A stretch of DNA of 64,000 bases from Prochilodus magdalenae (taxonomy: Eukaryota; Chordata; Actinopteri; Characiformes; Prochilodontidae), in contig JAMWET010000729.1 in NCBI GenBank assembly GCA_024036415.1, positions 326,001 to 390,000 on the forward strand, given 5' to 3'. The position numbers were made by a program, and so were the translations under genes. Position 1 is the stretch's first letter; each line of letters starts with the position of its first letter. The notes under the pieces are model-generated. The model was given only the letters and a program-made list of their open reading frames with translations, made no database searches and was not told where the DNA came from. Positions 26,250-41,600 of the stretch are shown piece after piece.

Positions 26250-28740
26250 CAATATGGCCATTACAGTGCACCCTGTGATCCACACAGTAACAGATGCTAT
26301 ATCTCTCTGTTCGAACCAAAACAGTTTTCCGTGGAAAAGAAACTACTTCTTACAGCTCGGCCAAGAGGAGCTCATCAATCACCTACAGGATGAGTTCACA
26401 CCAAAGTAAACGTGCATACAAAGACATACAAAGCACTACAGCATGTTCATGAATCCTTGTTGGCACACGTCTGTAAATACTAGCACTGCCCTTTGTAATA
26501 AACATTTACCTTAGCGAGGAAGCTACGTCTGATCTAAGGCTCGCTTGTATCAGGTGATTACAGATCGTCTAATCTCCCCCCAAGATCTAGATAAGATCTA
26601 GACCTAGATAGGCCGCATCTAGATAAACGCATGGGCCCCTGCCTACAGCAACAGCCCAGCCCAGCCCATGAGTTCTACAGAAACGTGGAGTTATATAATG
26701 GAGGTATAGTAAACAGCTTGCTGTAAATAATTCAGTGGAAAGCACTTCAGGGTTAAAACCTTCCTGAAAAGGCCCCAACTGCAAAAGGTTTAAACGATTG
26801 CGTCTCCTTGTGTTTCCACACTTTCCACATATGAGACCAATTATTAGCACCTCAAATGGCTCTCCCAGCCGTGGCATGCGCACGTTCATCAATCACACAC
26901 ATTAGCGCATAAGCTCACTGAACACCGTAAGCTTCCATGATGCTAAATCTCTGGCCATGTGATCTTGTCTAATGGTTTCCTGTCATTTGGATGATGCCTT
27001 TCGCCATTTCAGACTCTACACTGCTCTAGAAAGACTATAAACACCCATAGGCCTCTGTTGCTCTAGCTTTGATGACAGGCTAAGTGATTTATAAGCATGC
27101 TTACTGGGCTGATTAACCCAAACCCAAACTATTTAGACTAATCTAAACTAACACAGGGTTGGTCTAGGGGTTCACACATCAAGGAGGCGGCACAGGCCTT
27201 CGTTTCAACTTGCAGCCAGTGAGGGCTGTTGCCACTTTAGCCTGCAGGCAGCTGAAGAAATACTCTATAAATCTGAAGCATTTACCGTTCGGCTAAATTG
27301 GCTGCCGCAGCCATGCAACCTAAGGGAGTCGAAACTGGGCCTCAGTGTTTACCCCAGGCCTGTAGGTAGGTAGGTGTTTTGTTGCTGGGACGTCCATGCC
27401 CCTGCAACAGAAGGGAAAGGTTTATGGTACATCTAAGCTATGACGCAATCTGCACAAGCAGGCAACTACAATACATGCAACTTTCCTTTTACATTAAATG
27501 GCATACACCACCCAAAATCTGGCTTTTGCTCATATTTGGTCGCCAAGGACAAACACTGGAACACACAAGCTGCTGCCCAGGCTGAAATACAAAACACAGG
27601 CCCAGGTTAAATGGAAGGAGTGGTGGGATAGGTGAGGAAACAAGGGGGATTCTGAAACACCTGGGAAGGTGAGGCGGACAGTGGTCCAGCTGAAACTACT
27701 CGGGCTGATAGACGGGCTATTTCAAGCACATCTTTTGAATAGCAAATTTCCCGTTGGGCCTGCTTGCTCTTTTTCTAGCACATCATTTGCATGACATGCC
27801 TGCACCCAAGGCCAAAATAGCGACTAGAACGTGCCGTGTTTTTATTTATTTTTGAGCGTTGCCATGGATACTATGTATGACCAGTGCACTTGGCCTGGCT
27901 GGCCAGGATATAAGGCTTTGTGTACGTAGGACAGCGGTTTAGAGATTCGCGGATTAGGGATTTTAATGGAATGTCTTTTAAAATGTGGGGATAAACCACA
28001 TGTTGCTCAGTGATCTGTAATAGCATCTGTCCTAAATCAGTCCTAACTCATGGTGACTGAACTAATACGATCTGAAAGTTACACTGCTGAAATGGTATCT
28101 TGTCAGAAGGAATGATCTTAAATCTACTCAGTATATCTAATATATTTCTCAGCTTGTGAGCTCAAAATGTAATATTAATGACTCCATTATTTGTTTTACT
28201 TTTTAAGTGACTTTTGTAAGCCAGATTACTGCACTATGTTGCAGATAACCTGGCTGGTTTCTTAAATTAGGCATAACTATCATCAGTGTAGAATGTGAGA
28301 ATGAAAGCCATATACATTCAGCAGTAAACTGCATGACTTCCTGTAGAACTTTGGGTGTAGAAGCCATAGTTTCATGACCTTTGCATCACACTATAAATCA
28401 GTTGGACTGAAATTTAACAGCACATGCATCTTATGTGAATTTAGTGGGAGAAGAGGAACTCCCCATACATCCAAGACAACCTATCCAGAATTAAAACTGA
28501 TATAATGATGATCACAGGTAATGTCACACACCAGCATTAATGAAAAGGAGATGTAGGAGTAGATATCAGTTTTACTGGAGGGTCATTTCATTGAGGAGGG
28601 TCTCTGAGCTAGTTGAGTATTTGCTGAGTGAGGGGGGTGTGAGGTATTTTTCCTCAAAGCCTGGTGCAGATGATATAATCATGATTTCAGGCTGATTGCA
28701 AAGAGTAAAATATATAATACATAAAATAAAATATAATAAA
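26250..28740. other. intergenic between nrtn and caps
   Basis: No gene recognised. Contains an RFX X-box-like motif GTTGCCATGGATAC at 27858-27871. Confidence 0.4.
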
Positions 28741-28741
28741 T

Positions 28742-28766
28742 ATGGAGAGAGAGAGAAAGAGAGAGA

Positions 28767-28797
<31 letters not shown>

Positions 28798-28886
28798 GAG
28801 AGAGAGAGAAAGAGAGAGTTGATTTTAGAGCAAGAGAGAGAAAGAGAGGAAAGTCAGATGAGAGAAAAGAGAGAGAGAGATTTTTC

Positions 28887-28947
<61 letters not shown>

Positions 28948-28954
28948 TAGAGAT

Positions 28955-28999
<45 letters not shown>

Positions 29000-29079
29000 C
29001 ACAGAGAGACAGAGAGAGAGAGAGACAGAGAGAGACAGAGAGAGAGAGACAGAGAGAGAGACAGAGAGAGAGAGACAGA

Positions 29080-29145
<66 letters not shown>

Positions 29146-29148
29146 AAG
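28742..29148. repeat. (GA)n homopurine array
   Basis: About 400 bp that is almost pure purine on the plus strand: (GA)n with GAAA and ACAG interruptions. Long mirror-symmetric homopurine tracts of this kind can form triplex (H-)DNA. It lies about 1.3 kb upstream of caps. Confidence 0.96.
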
Positions 29149-30429
29149 AAGTTTCTTGCTGAATAATATTTCTTCTATTCTGGTAATTAAATGGGGAAGG
29201 AGTTAAGCAGGAAGTATGTGGAGTATAAAGTAGTAGAGAAACACTTCTGTGTTTATTGTCACAAAGTTGTTTAATAATTTAATTTATTTTTGTATATATA
29301 TTATATATATACATATATTATTTGTATATATATTATATATATACATATATTATATGTATATATACTGTGTATATATAGGCCATTTTAATTCCCCTCTATT
29401 GCAGAACAGTGCCAGTACTGCACACCTATATGCTATATGTTGCATAGACTGTGAACAATACCGACGGACTCACTCTCATCAGGGATGAATAAAGCATATA
29501 TATCAATACGAGGAATTTCTGATGCATCGTTAAGCAGTTCATCAGACTCACTCATCCCTTTTCCCCCCACCAAAGCCAAACAAAATCCACCCACAAAATC
29601 CCAATCTGGCAACCCTACAGGTGGTTCAACAGGTGGTTTCCTGAACGACCACCTGGGAAGGCGTGTCAGACAGCTGAAAGCACGACGAGGCGAAAGGTAG
29701 GCTGCTTCTGTTTCTCCCTCTGAATCCCGTATTCCTTGTTAATCTTCCTCATGCAGATTCCTTTGAATGACAGATTACATTACTGCCTGTGAAGGAGCGA
29801 GTACAGAGGGCGCCGAGCCGGGCGGCTTGTTTGTGTTTATTTATTTATAGGTTGCCTTGGACACCTAATGTGAATAGCTTACACGGCCGAGCTGATGAGG
29901 ATATAATGCTTCGTGTGTGAAAGCGGGCAGGCCAAAGCGAATGAATGAGATGCTCTCAGTGTGCACTACTATTAGTGCTGTGTGAAAACACATCACCAGG
30001 CATGTTCCTTCAGAAGGCATCAACAGCAGCAGTGCAGGCAGATTTGACCTGGCTGCTCGTTCTCCATTGTCTCAGCCTGTGCGTCGCAGGCTTATGTCCA
30101 TAGTTACCCAGTGACACTATTTGCATTTCAGTTTCCAAGCCGACAAAGCCCCCAGGGCGTGTTTGTTTGCCCAAGTGGGTCTTTTATTCCCATGCCAACC
30201 TCCACTCTCCGCAGACTTCCTCACTCACTTTCAGAGTTTTTATCCAAACTACAGTAGCACCTGAGGGAGGCTGCGGACACAACAGGTCGCTTTGTGCTAC
30301 CAGTCCACAGGAGGGAAGGTTTAAATGGAAGTGATGTCACTGCAATTCACCCATTGACCCTCTCTAGCAGGTCCATTACCATTCCTTTAAGCCTTTGGAG
30401 CAACTCAAGGAGGTCTGAATAAAGACAAC
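29149..30429 (+). promoter_or_regulatory. caps: caps upstream/promoter region
   Basis: Contains a TA-rich patch (29290-29376) and then less AT-rich sequence with two X-box-like motifs: GTTGCCTTGGACAC (29851-29864), beside a forkhead-like GTTTGTGTTTATTTAT, and ATTCCCATGCCAAC (30186-30199), about 230 bp before the start codon. The transcription start is not determined. Confidence 0.4.
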
Positions 30430-33427
<2,998 letters not shown>

Positions 33428-33656
33428 TCTCCACAGCTTGCACTGGTTTGATGGAAGTCTAGCAGTTGTGAATCCTGCTTAGCTGTTCACCGTGCTTAAG
33501 AATATTTGTACTAGGTAGAAGTGATATGCCATATCTGAACATTGTTGGTGGAAGACTTAGGAAAATAGCAAAGCTTTGGCAAAATATGCAGTTAATAGTG
33601 GCATTTTAATCTGAAGGTAGTAAAAATGCATTGGTGCTGATGTTTATGCTCTAAAC

Positions 33657-33662
33657 AATAAA
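33657..33662 (+). terminator. caps: caps polyadenylation signal
   Basis: AATAAA 230 bp after the stop codon, the first canonical signal on this strand. Confidence 0.65.
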
Positions 33663-34785
33663 TCATGTCAATCAAGTTTATGCACATCACTTTCTTTGGT
33701 CCTTTTGAAATATGTCTGGGAAAGTCATTACACCACACACACAAGACAACACAGGAATATTACTATCAGCTGGATCGCACAGAAGAGGAAAACTTTACAC
33801 TGTACACATGGTCCATTACCACGCATGAATCCGACAGGACTGTCCTAGCAACAGTAATCTTTGACCCCCTCTGGTGGCTGTCCTAAAAACACTCCAGCAT
33901 ATAGCTCAGCTCTGGCTAAATGTAAATTCCTCTGCCCACCTTCTTTCACAGGTAACTATAATGAGAGGCCAAACCAGAAGCAGCTAATATTACAAAACGA
34001 CAATCTGCACTTGACTGTTCTTCCCTAAAGAAACATTTCAACAGCTAGAGAAGGAAAGGTGCGGACCGCCAGCTGGCATCATGTAAAACAGCACTGCAAA
34101 CTGAAAACTGCACACCTTTATTCACTGTTAAACACTGGGTTCCCTGGTCATCCAGAACTCTGACCTTACAACGTTCATTAACAAGTCCAGGCTTTATTGG
34201 GGGGGAAAAACAGGTAACTGATGGACCACATGTTTGACATTAGACAAAAATTTATTTCAAAGTGTTTCCTTTTTTTAAACTCTGGTTTTACTATTTATTT
34301 TGTAAAGGAGATTGGAGACATGGTGTTCTAATAAATGATAATATATTCATAGAAATTTACATGAGAAGTTCAGTATTCATATTGGATTTCTAAATGCACT
34401 CCAAATTTCAACACACACAGAAAAAACAAAACCTCCACTGTACTGTCTCCAACGACATGAAAATGGATAAAAAGTTAATATAATAAAACAATAAAAAAAG
34501 TTAACATATTACAAACCTTCGGAATATGGAAAATAAAAAGGAGTATCTGTAGAGATGTCGACGTAAACTCCAGTAATCGTTTTTTTGTCAGATTGAACAG
34601 AAATTAGCACATCTGTCCATATGCAAACCTGCGGGGCAGATGCTGGTAACTCCATAATGGTGACAAGGCGAAGTCGATTCCCTTTTTTGTCTTTTTTCCT
34701 TCTTCTTCTTCCTCTTCTTCTCAGAGGTGGGGTTATTCTAGAAGCAGAGATCCACAATAGCACAGTCCATGTGTTGGTTTAGTCC
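33663..34785. other. convergent 3' junction of caps and ranbp3
   Basis: Tail-to-tail spacer. On the minus strand, candidate AATAAA signals lie at 34786-34791, 34295-34300, 34251-34256, 34193-34198 and 34117-34122, so the ranbp3 3' UTR may extend well into this stretch. No coding sequence recognised. Confidence 0.5.
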
Positions 34786-35645
34786 TTTATTCATTACATC
34801 AATAAGAGATCTACCTAACTACCATCATAGCAGACTAGTAAGAATATTGGCATGGAAAAACCAGAGATGCTCGGTGGAACCATTGGAAATAAGTTAGAAT
34901 CAGAGCAAAAGGTTACAGCTATCAAAAACAGAGGGATGACTGGGATGATGGGTGTGCGTGTGTGTGTATGGGGTCTATGTCCAAGGACTGAGAGTTGGGT
35001 ACATGAAGTTACTGAATGGATGCTGGACGATTTTGCGTAACGCTGAGCGTATGAAAAATGAGAGGGACAGAGACAAAGAGAAAGAGAGCGAGAGAGGGGA
35101 AAAGTGTAAAGCAGGACAGCAAGAAAGTAAAAAAAGGTCTTGCGGTAGAAACTGCAGTCGTGACATGTGCCGTATCTTAAAACAGAGAGAGGAATACCCT
35201 CACACTCATCAATATGATGAGCAGCCAAGTCCAAACCCATAAATGGAAAAGTCTCTGTTTTTCTTTTCTGTTCTTTTTTTGTTTTGTTTTGTTTGTTTGT
35301 TTGTTTGCAGTCCAGGAAACTAAAACAGAACCAAAATAAACAAACAAAAATGATTAAAAAAACATTTCTGAATTCCAGATTTACAATAAATGCGGAAGTG
35401 GGAAAAATGAACTACACAAGTTTTATGTGAGAGACGCTGAAGCTCTGCCACAGGGCTGGAGCTGAAGGACCCACAGTACTGAGCTGAGAGTGTCACGGTG
35501 GTTAAGGCTGTCCACCCAGGGGGAGAAGGGGAAAAAAAACAAAAAGGGGAAAAAAAAAACAAAACAAAACAAAAAAAAAACAAAAACAAAAAGAAAAAAC
35601 TCCAACCCTGTTGAGCAGTTTTCAGTCAGGCAGCTGTACATTGTG
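34786..35645 (-). other. ranbp3: ranbp3 3' UTR (proximal part)
   Basis: From the stop codon (35648-35646) to the first minus-strand AATAAA (34791-34786). Contains T/A-rich tracts, including an A-rich simple repeat at 35531-35600. Confidence 0.55.
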
Positions 35646-35692
35646 TTATGTACTCTCAGCTGCTGGGGGCTCGCCAGGAGTTTCAGAGGTGC
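35646..35692 (-). CDS. ranbp3: ranbp3 exon 17 (last)
   Basis: Acceptor TTCCCCAG|GC; encodes TSETPGEPPAAEST and stop TAA, resembling the human C terminus ending in GST-type residues. Confidence 0.85.
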
Positions 35693-38600
35693 CTGGGGAA
35701 AAGGGAGAGAGGGAAAAAAAGAAAGAACCAAAAAGGTTACTTTTGCCGTTATATAATTGAAGATTGGTTCAAATAGCGCTACATGCATATTTCCAAGTCA
35801 TTAAAAAGGAGCATTACTATTCCCTTGCGACAAATCATCGTCAATCTCTTGAAGGGAAAGGAAAAGCAAAAAGGAAAATATGAATATTTGGGACTGACTG
35901 ACAGGTATCACATTGCTGTAAAAGGCATACCACTGGCGCTGGTGTTCCCCGCAGTGGTGATGCTGCTGCTGCTGCTGCTGCTATTGTTGTTGTTGTTAGC
36001 GAGTTCGTCATCGTCGTCGTCGCTGTCCTCCTCATTGGACTGCGGGATCTCGGTCTGAGGCGGCACAGGTGTGTTTTCAGGCTCCTGCTCGGCACGGCTC
36101 CGCAGGGCAAGGATCCGATGGTGCAGCGCTGCAGCCAGCTGTCCTGCATCCTTAGAGCTGGCCTGCAGGATGAATGCAATGGAATGGAGTGTTCATAAAA
36201 CACAGGAATCAAACTACAATTTTTCATTACAGATCCTAAAAAATCAAAAGCAACATTAACATTAACTCAGACGAACACAATGTACTACTGCCTTTACACA
36301 ATTTCACACCCAGTTAACTGCGCAGGGGTGGACCGCTTTGATATTTCTGATATCTTGCTAAGTTATACATGGGTTTTCAATGTCTGCTGAGGAATTTGGT
36401 GGTTTAGGGGTGACTTCAGCCTTGTGTAACCTCCATCTTCTATTGCGCTATTTATCCCCTCACCGTGCTAGTCAGCACTCAGCAGACGCATTTCTGCTCA
36501 TGTAAGGAAAACGCATTCTCTGACCACCACTGAATGTGGTCCAAACGATCAGACTGGAACCCAAACACAAGGCGCCCTGAGCATGTTTACACCTGGTTTC
36601 TCATATGATCAAGTGAATTCAAGAAAGTGACCCAATCACCAAAACCACACACTGACAGAAGGTGTAAACAGGCACAGAGAACCCTGAGAAAATAAACATG
36701 GTCATGCTTCTGATCAGACCTCTACTCTGATGTCAAGACACACTCAACTTCAATTAATAATCTGTAGCTTGAGTAGAGGCCACATGCCACGAAGTAGACT
36801 AAGCAGGAACTGAGTGGACTGAAGACCCATCAATGGGCTGATGTGTTCAGCGAGGACTGAAACGCTGAAGCACTGCGCTAATATTCTACATTTCCAATGT
36901 AAACCAACCATTTCCCTCTATGGAACTCAGTTACCACATACAAACCTGCCTTATTCCATTACACGGTGCACACAACCAGTCCGACAAGCTATCCTGAGCT
37001 CTAAAGAGAAACAATACCTAATCCAGTTACTGACAAGAGCAACTGCACATAAACACCCAATCTGTCTGTGCAACCCAGAAACCGCCAGCACTCACCCATC
37101 AGAGTTACAACAAATGATTCTATCTACATTAGGTTACATTTAGCAATAAAGCTTTTAATCGTTTATTGTATTGTAATCGTTATTAACTGTTAACTCATTT
37201 AAAAATAAATGTTTCTAGATTTATCATCATTTACTTTTTTTTTTTTTTTTTTTCACCCTTTTCTTTCACACCCCTCATCAGCTAAACGTTTCTGCAGTAA
37301 ACACTATGACCGGCCTGAACAAGCGGCACATTTCTGATCTTATGATTCTGTATCTGTATTTCACAGTTTAAGTGTTGACACATGCAACGTCATTCCAAAT
37401 AACAGATTTAGTACTGTACTACACACCATGTTTACCCTCTTTAAGATTAACGACTGGTAGTCTGCAGCCTGACCATTTCATAACTGGTCCGGTCTCACAA
37501 AATGGCTTTCATTTTTCTACCGTGTGCCTAAGAACGAAAACCCCTCCTCTAAGAGACGTTACGTTTCCCAACTGTAGACTAATGTCGTCATTATGGGGCC
37601 AACATTAGCCACTTAGGCTCGTTAGTTTTAGCACTTAGCCACTAGCAGTGGAGGCAGTAAACCGGTTGGAGTTTAGGGATTTTAGTTAGGCTGTATGCTG
37701 TAAAATGCAATCTCTTCTTTTGTATATCATGTATTGCATGATGCATGTAAACATAGCTCATTTAAGTAAATGACCAATCAACATGGAAATTTTTTTTATC
37801 ATTAGACGACCAACTGTTGCAGCCTGATTTAAGCGTTTATAACTGCCATGTAATATTGTGGCTGTAAATCTTTTAAAAATCAGCATTAACATCGATATTT
37901 AACATTTTAAGCTAAAGGGTTATCATCATTATGCCACCCATTGTTCACATGTAAGCACACACAAATAGGTTTCTCAGCATACCGATATGAGGAAGACCTT
38001 GACACCCTGGTCCTCTGTGTCCATGGCAGTGATGCGGACACTTTTTTCGCTGGCCTTGTCCACCTGCATCTGGGGCCACAGCTTAGTGTTCAGAATCAAC
38101 CGCAGACTGCCCTGGGTGCGCATCACTAAGAAACAAAGTGAACGAGAAAAGGAATAAATAAAACAGACAAACAACTAAACGCTTTCTGTGCACTTAAACC
38201 ACACGGCCTGCATCTGCAGCCATCCAATATTAAAAATCTATGAGAACGAGGAGTTGCTCTGACCAAGTCTGGACTGTAACGTGCCGTCGTCTGTGGAAGC
38301 CATGTCGTTGAGTCTCAGCAGCCCTCGACCTCGCTCGATCCATGACTGAGCCGGCTTATCAAACACAAACAGCTTACACTGCATCTATGGGACAAAGACA
38401 AGGGAAAACGCTGCAAGGTCATGTTTGGATACACAGTCATAATTGTTTTATTCTTTTCTGTGCATACAGTTTCATTTTACCACCAAAGGCTTATCTGTTT
38501 GAGCATTTTCGTTTCCAAGTTGAACCACAGTCATATACATTAAAACAACAATGTCAAATGTAATGTGAAGCACACAACTCAGGCACGTTTCCAGAGAAGC

Positions 38601-41600
38601 TGCATACTGAAAGAATTCTTGTTCTCAAGACTACGAACAGGGACTACAGCAACAGCTAGAAACAATAAGACTGGTGCAAAAACCCCACAACTGAACAACA
38701 CAGCGACAAAACTACTTAACCAATGCTTACTAACACCTGACCCATGGACCCATCACAAATAGAGCTCGAAGTTGCTTCACAACTTCAATTTTAAGAGGAA
38801 ATTTCTCAGGAAAGTACTGAACAGCTTGTTAATGTGGTTTAGCACTTTTACCCCCTAACATTGCTACATTAATTATTGGGATTAAATTTAATCAAAGTAC
38901 TTTTATTTTATAGTCATTTATAAGGAACCACCTTGACTGTGCAACTTTATTTACAAATGTATACATTGTATTCATGTTACAGAACAAAAATAGTTGTGAG
39001 CCTTTTCATAAAGCAGTTAGTAAAAAGCATGGCTACGTTTACATTTACAGCATTTAGCCAACGCTCTTATCCCGAGTGACATACATGGTCTGTTCATGTT
39101 ATAGGTAGGCCAATGTAGTGTTAGGAGTCTTGCTGCAAGACTCTTATTGGCATAGCACCGCAAAACCACTCAGACTGGGAATCGAACCTCAGTCTCCCAC
39201 ATGGGGTGACGGCTCATTGGCAAGTAGAGGTGTTCTCCATTGCGCCACACCAACATTATTATTCAAACTGACAGTTTTCTGTTTAATCAAATCAAAACAA
39301 GTCATAACAGCATTATCAGCTGCTAAACATAATTTCCCAGCACCCTTACTTGTCACAACTCACTTTCCATTTGAGGGAACATAACTGGGTAAACCTACTT
39401 AAGCAGATATGGTTTATCTTTACTTACTGTTTCAGAAAAACATGGTGTCTATTCAACACATCTGTTGCTTCTTAACTGAGTGTTCATCAGCTAGCTACTC
39501 TAGTAAAGGCAGCCACAGGTAGAATTAAGAAGAGAGCACTTGGCTTGGAAACTTGAACAAGTATAACTACCAGGTCCCCCTCATCCATCCATCCTTGTCA
39601 CTAATGCTTAAACCTGCAGAGGAAACTGCTGTGCACATGCAGGTCTAGCAGCCACACAACTAGCGAGCACTTATCTGAGTTGTTTGTTTGACAGCAGACT
39701 GTCGTGAATAGTGCTAAAACCATTTATACCAATTACGAGAATAATTAACTGTGAGAAAATGGGCACAAAAGTCGGCCTTGAAGCCTTTCGGGTGCTGCAG
39801 CTCCTCCGCCTCTGAAAAAGCATCCTGAGGTTTACCCCCGTTTTATCTGGGGCTCCCTCCAATTCTCTCTTTTTAGCTTGCTTTATGTTTTTCGCCATCT
39901 TCTGTTTACTTGTCTTTATCATTCATGCTATAGCTGGTAAAGGAGGGATGGGCAGTTTTTCTGGCAGTTTCAGTGGATCACTGTAATAGGCATTAGAAGT
40001 CAGAGGAGCCTCATTTTTTCAACAGACTATCTCTCTCGTGTGCTACTCAGGGTTAGCCATTTTAAAAGCCAGTGACGTGAAAGCCGAATTTCTAAGACAC
40101 ATAATGAGAAGACAAAAAGCAGGCCGCGTTTGTGCTGAGCAGACAAAAACCAGTCACAGTATTTTAACCCCATCTATTTGTGAGTTTTATACACTAGCGT
40201 TCAGTATAAAGCTGCTGCTCAATTATTATTCAAACTGACATTTTTCTGGCATTTTCTAGGAGACTGCATGTTTAGAAAACTCAAGTGACCATAATCACTC
40301 ACACAATACAGGAAACCCAAAAATATAATATACTGATAAACAGCAACAACAAATGTAAAGAATTTAAAACAATGTCCTGGTATTCTATGACTTGGCCAAA
40401 AAGCGATCAAGCCTCTTTGACTTTCTGTATCTAGAGCAAACGTTTAAATTCTATTAGCTGAGGGAATCCTGAGTCCTGTTAGGAATAGTGACAGTTTTTA
40501 CAAATATGGGAAGGGGGACCAATACTGCAGCTTAACACTGGTGTCTCCCAGTACAGTTTATCTATACGTAACTATGAAACATTGCTTTCACACAGTTTTG
40601 TAAGCAAACGGCCATGCAAGGCAGAGATATGGAAAATCTGCTCCTAATACAATAAACTCTAGACAGTAATTTCATTATACTCAGATTTATTTGGTGGAAA
40701 TATTGCACACAAATCGCCACAAGAATATTTTGTAAGCATAGTTGCGCTACAAGAGGATAAATCTAAGGACTGTAAAAGCACTAAAGGAGAAGAAACTTGG
40801 TTCTACACTTGATTCAGTAATGCTACTTCTTTGAGTTTCAACATAAAAATAGGCACATAATGCTGCATTAATCGAGGAGTGTTGCATCTGGACACCTGTA
40901 CAGGAATCTGAATGTAACTGCGGCACCACGGAACAAAAATTCTGAGTAAGAAGCTAACCTAAGCGTCATAAAACGTTCAAATCATTTGGTCTTATGTGGC
41001 TCAATATGCACACCCCTCCAACAGTCAAGCACTTCAAGAATTTGGAAGATATTCAATCATTCATGCCATCCTTGGCTCAGCCATCCAGCTAAACTGGATA
41101 GGGCTAATGTGGTTTGCAGCGTATGTACACCGTTTTATTCATGCTTTCTCATGGTGAAGCAATTAAAACTTAAATCTAGAAAATATTTAACCCATATTCC
41201 AACTCAACCAGTAGTCTGACGGCTACCAGCTAATATAATCAAATACCAACAATGTTTTACACCCATTTGTGTCAAGTTAAAACATGAGGAGCACTTGTTT
41301 AGCATTTAAGACTGAAAAGTAGCATCTGACCTGTAGCACATTGCTCTCTGCCTCCTCCCCGGTGCGGACCTCCACTTTCTCCAAAATGCACTTCTTGGCG
41401 GTGGCTTTGGTGTACGCTGCGGCTGACTCCTCTAGAGACTCTGTCACGCTATGATCTGAACACACAGAAACAATATTGAAATGGGCCACAACCATGAACA
41501 AAAGAGTCCATGTGCACTTCTGTGCTTTCCAACGCTGCACAGGTTTATCGAGGCAATCTGCATCTGAATTAAATTAAGTATTTCTAGATTTGCTGCTTTT

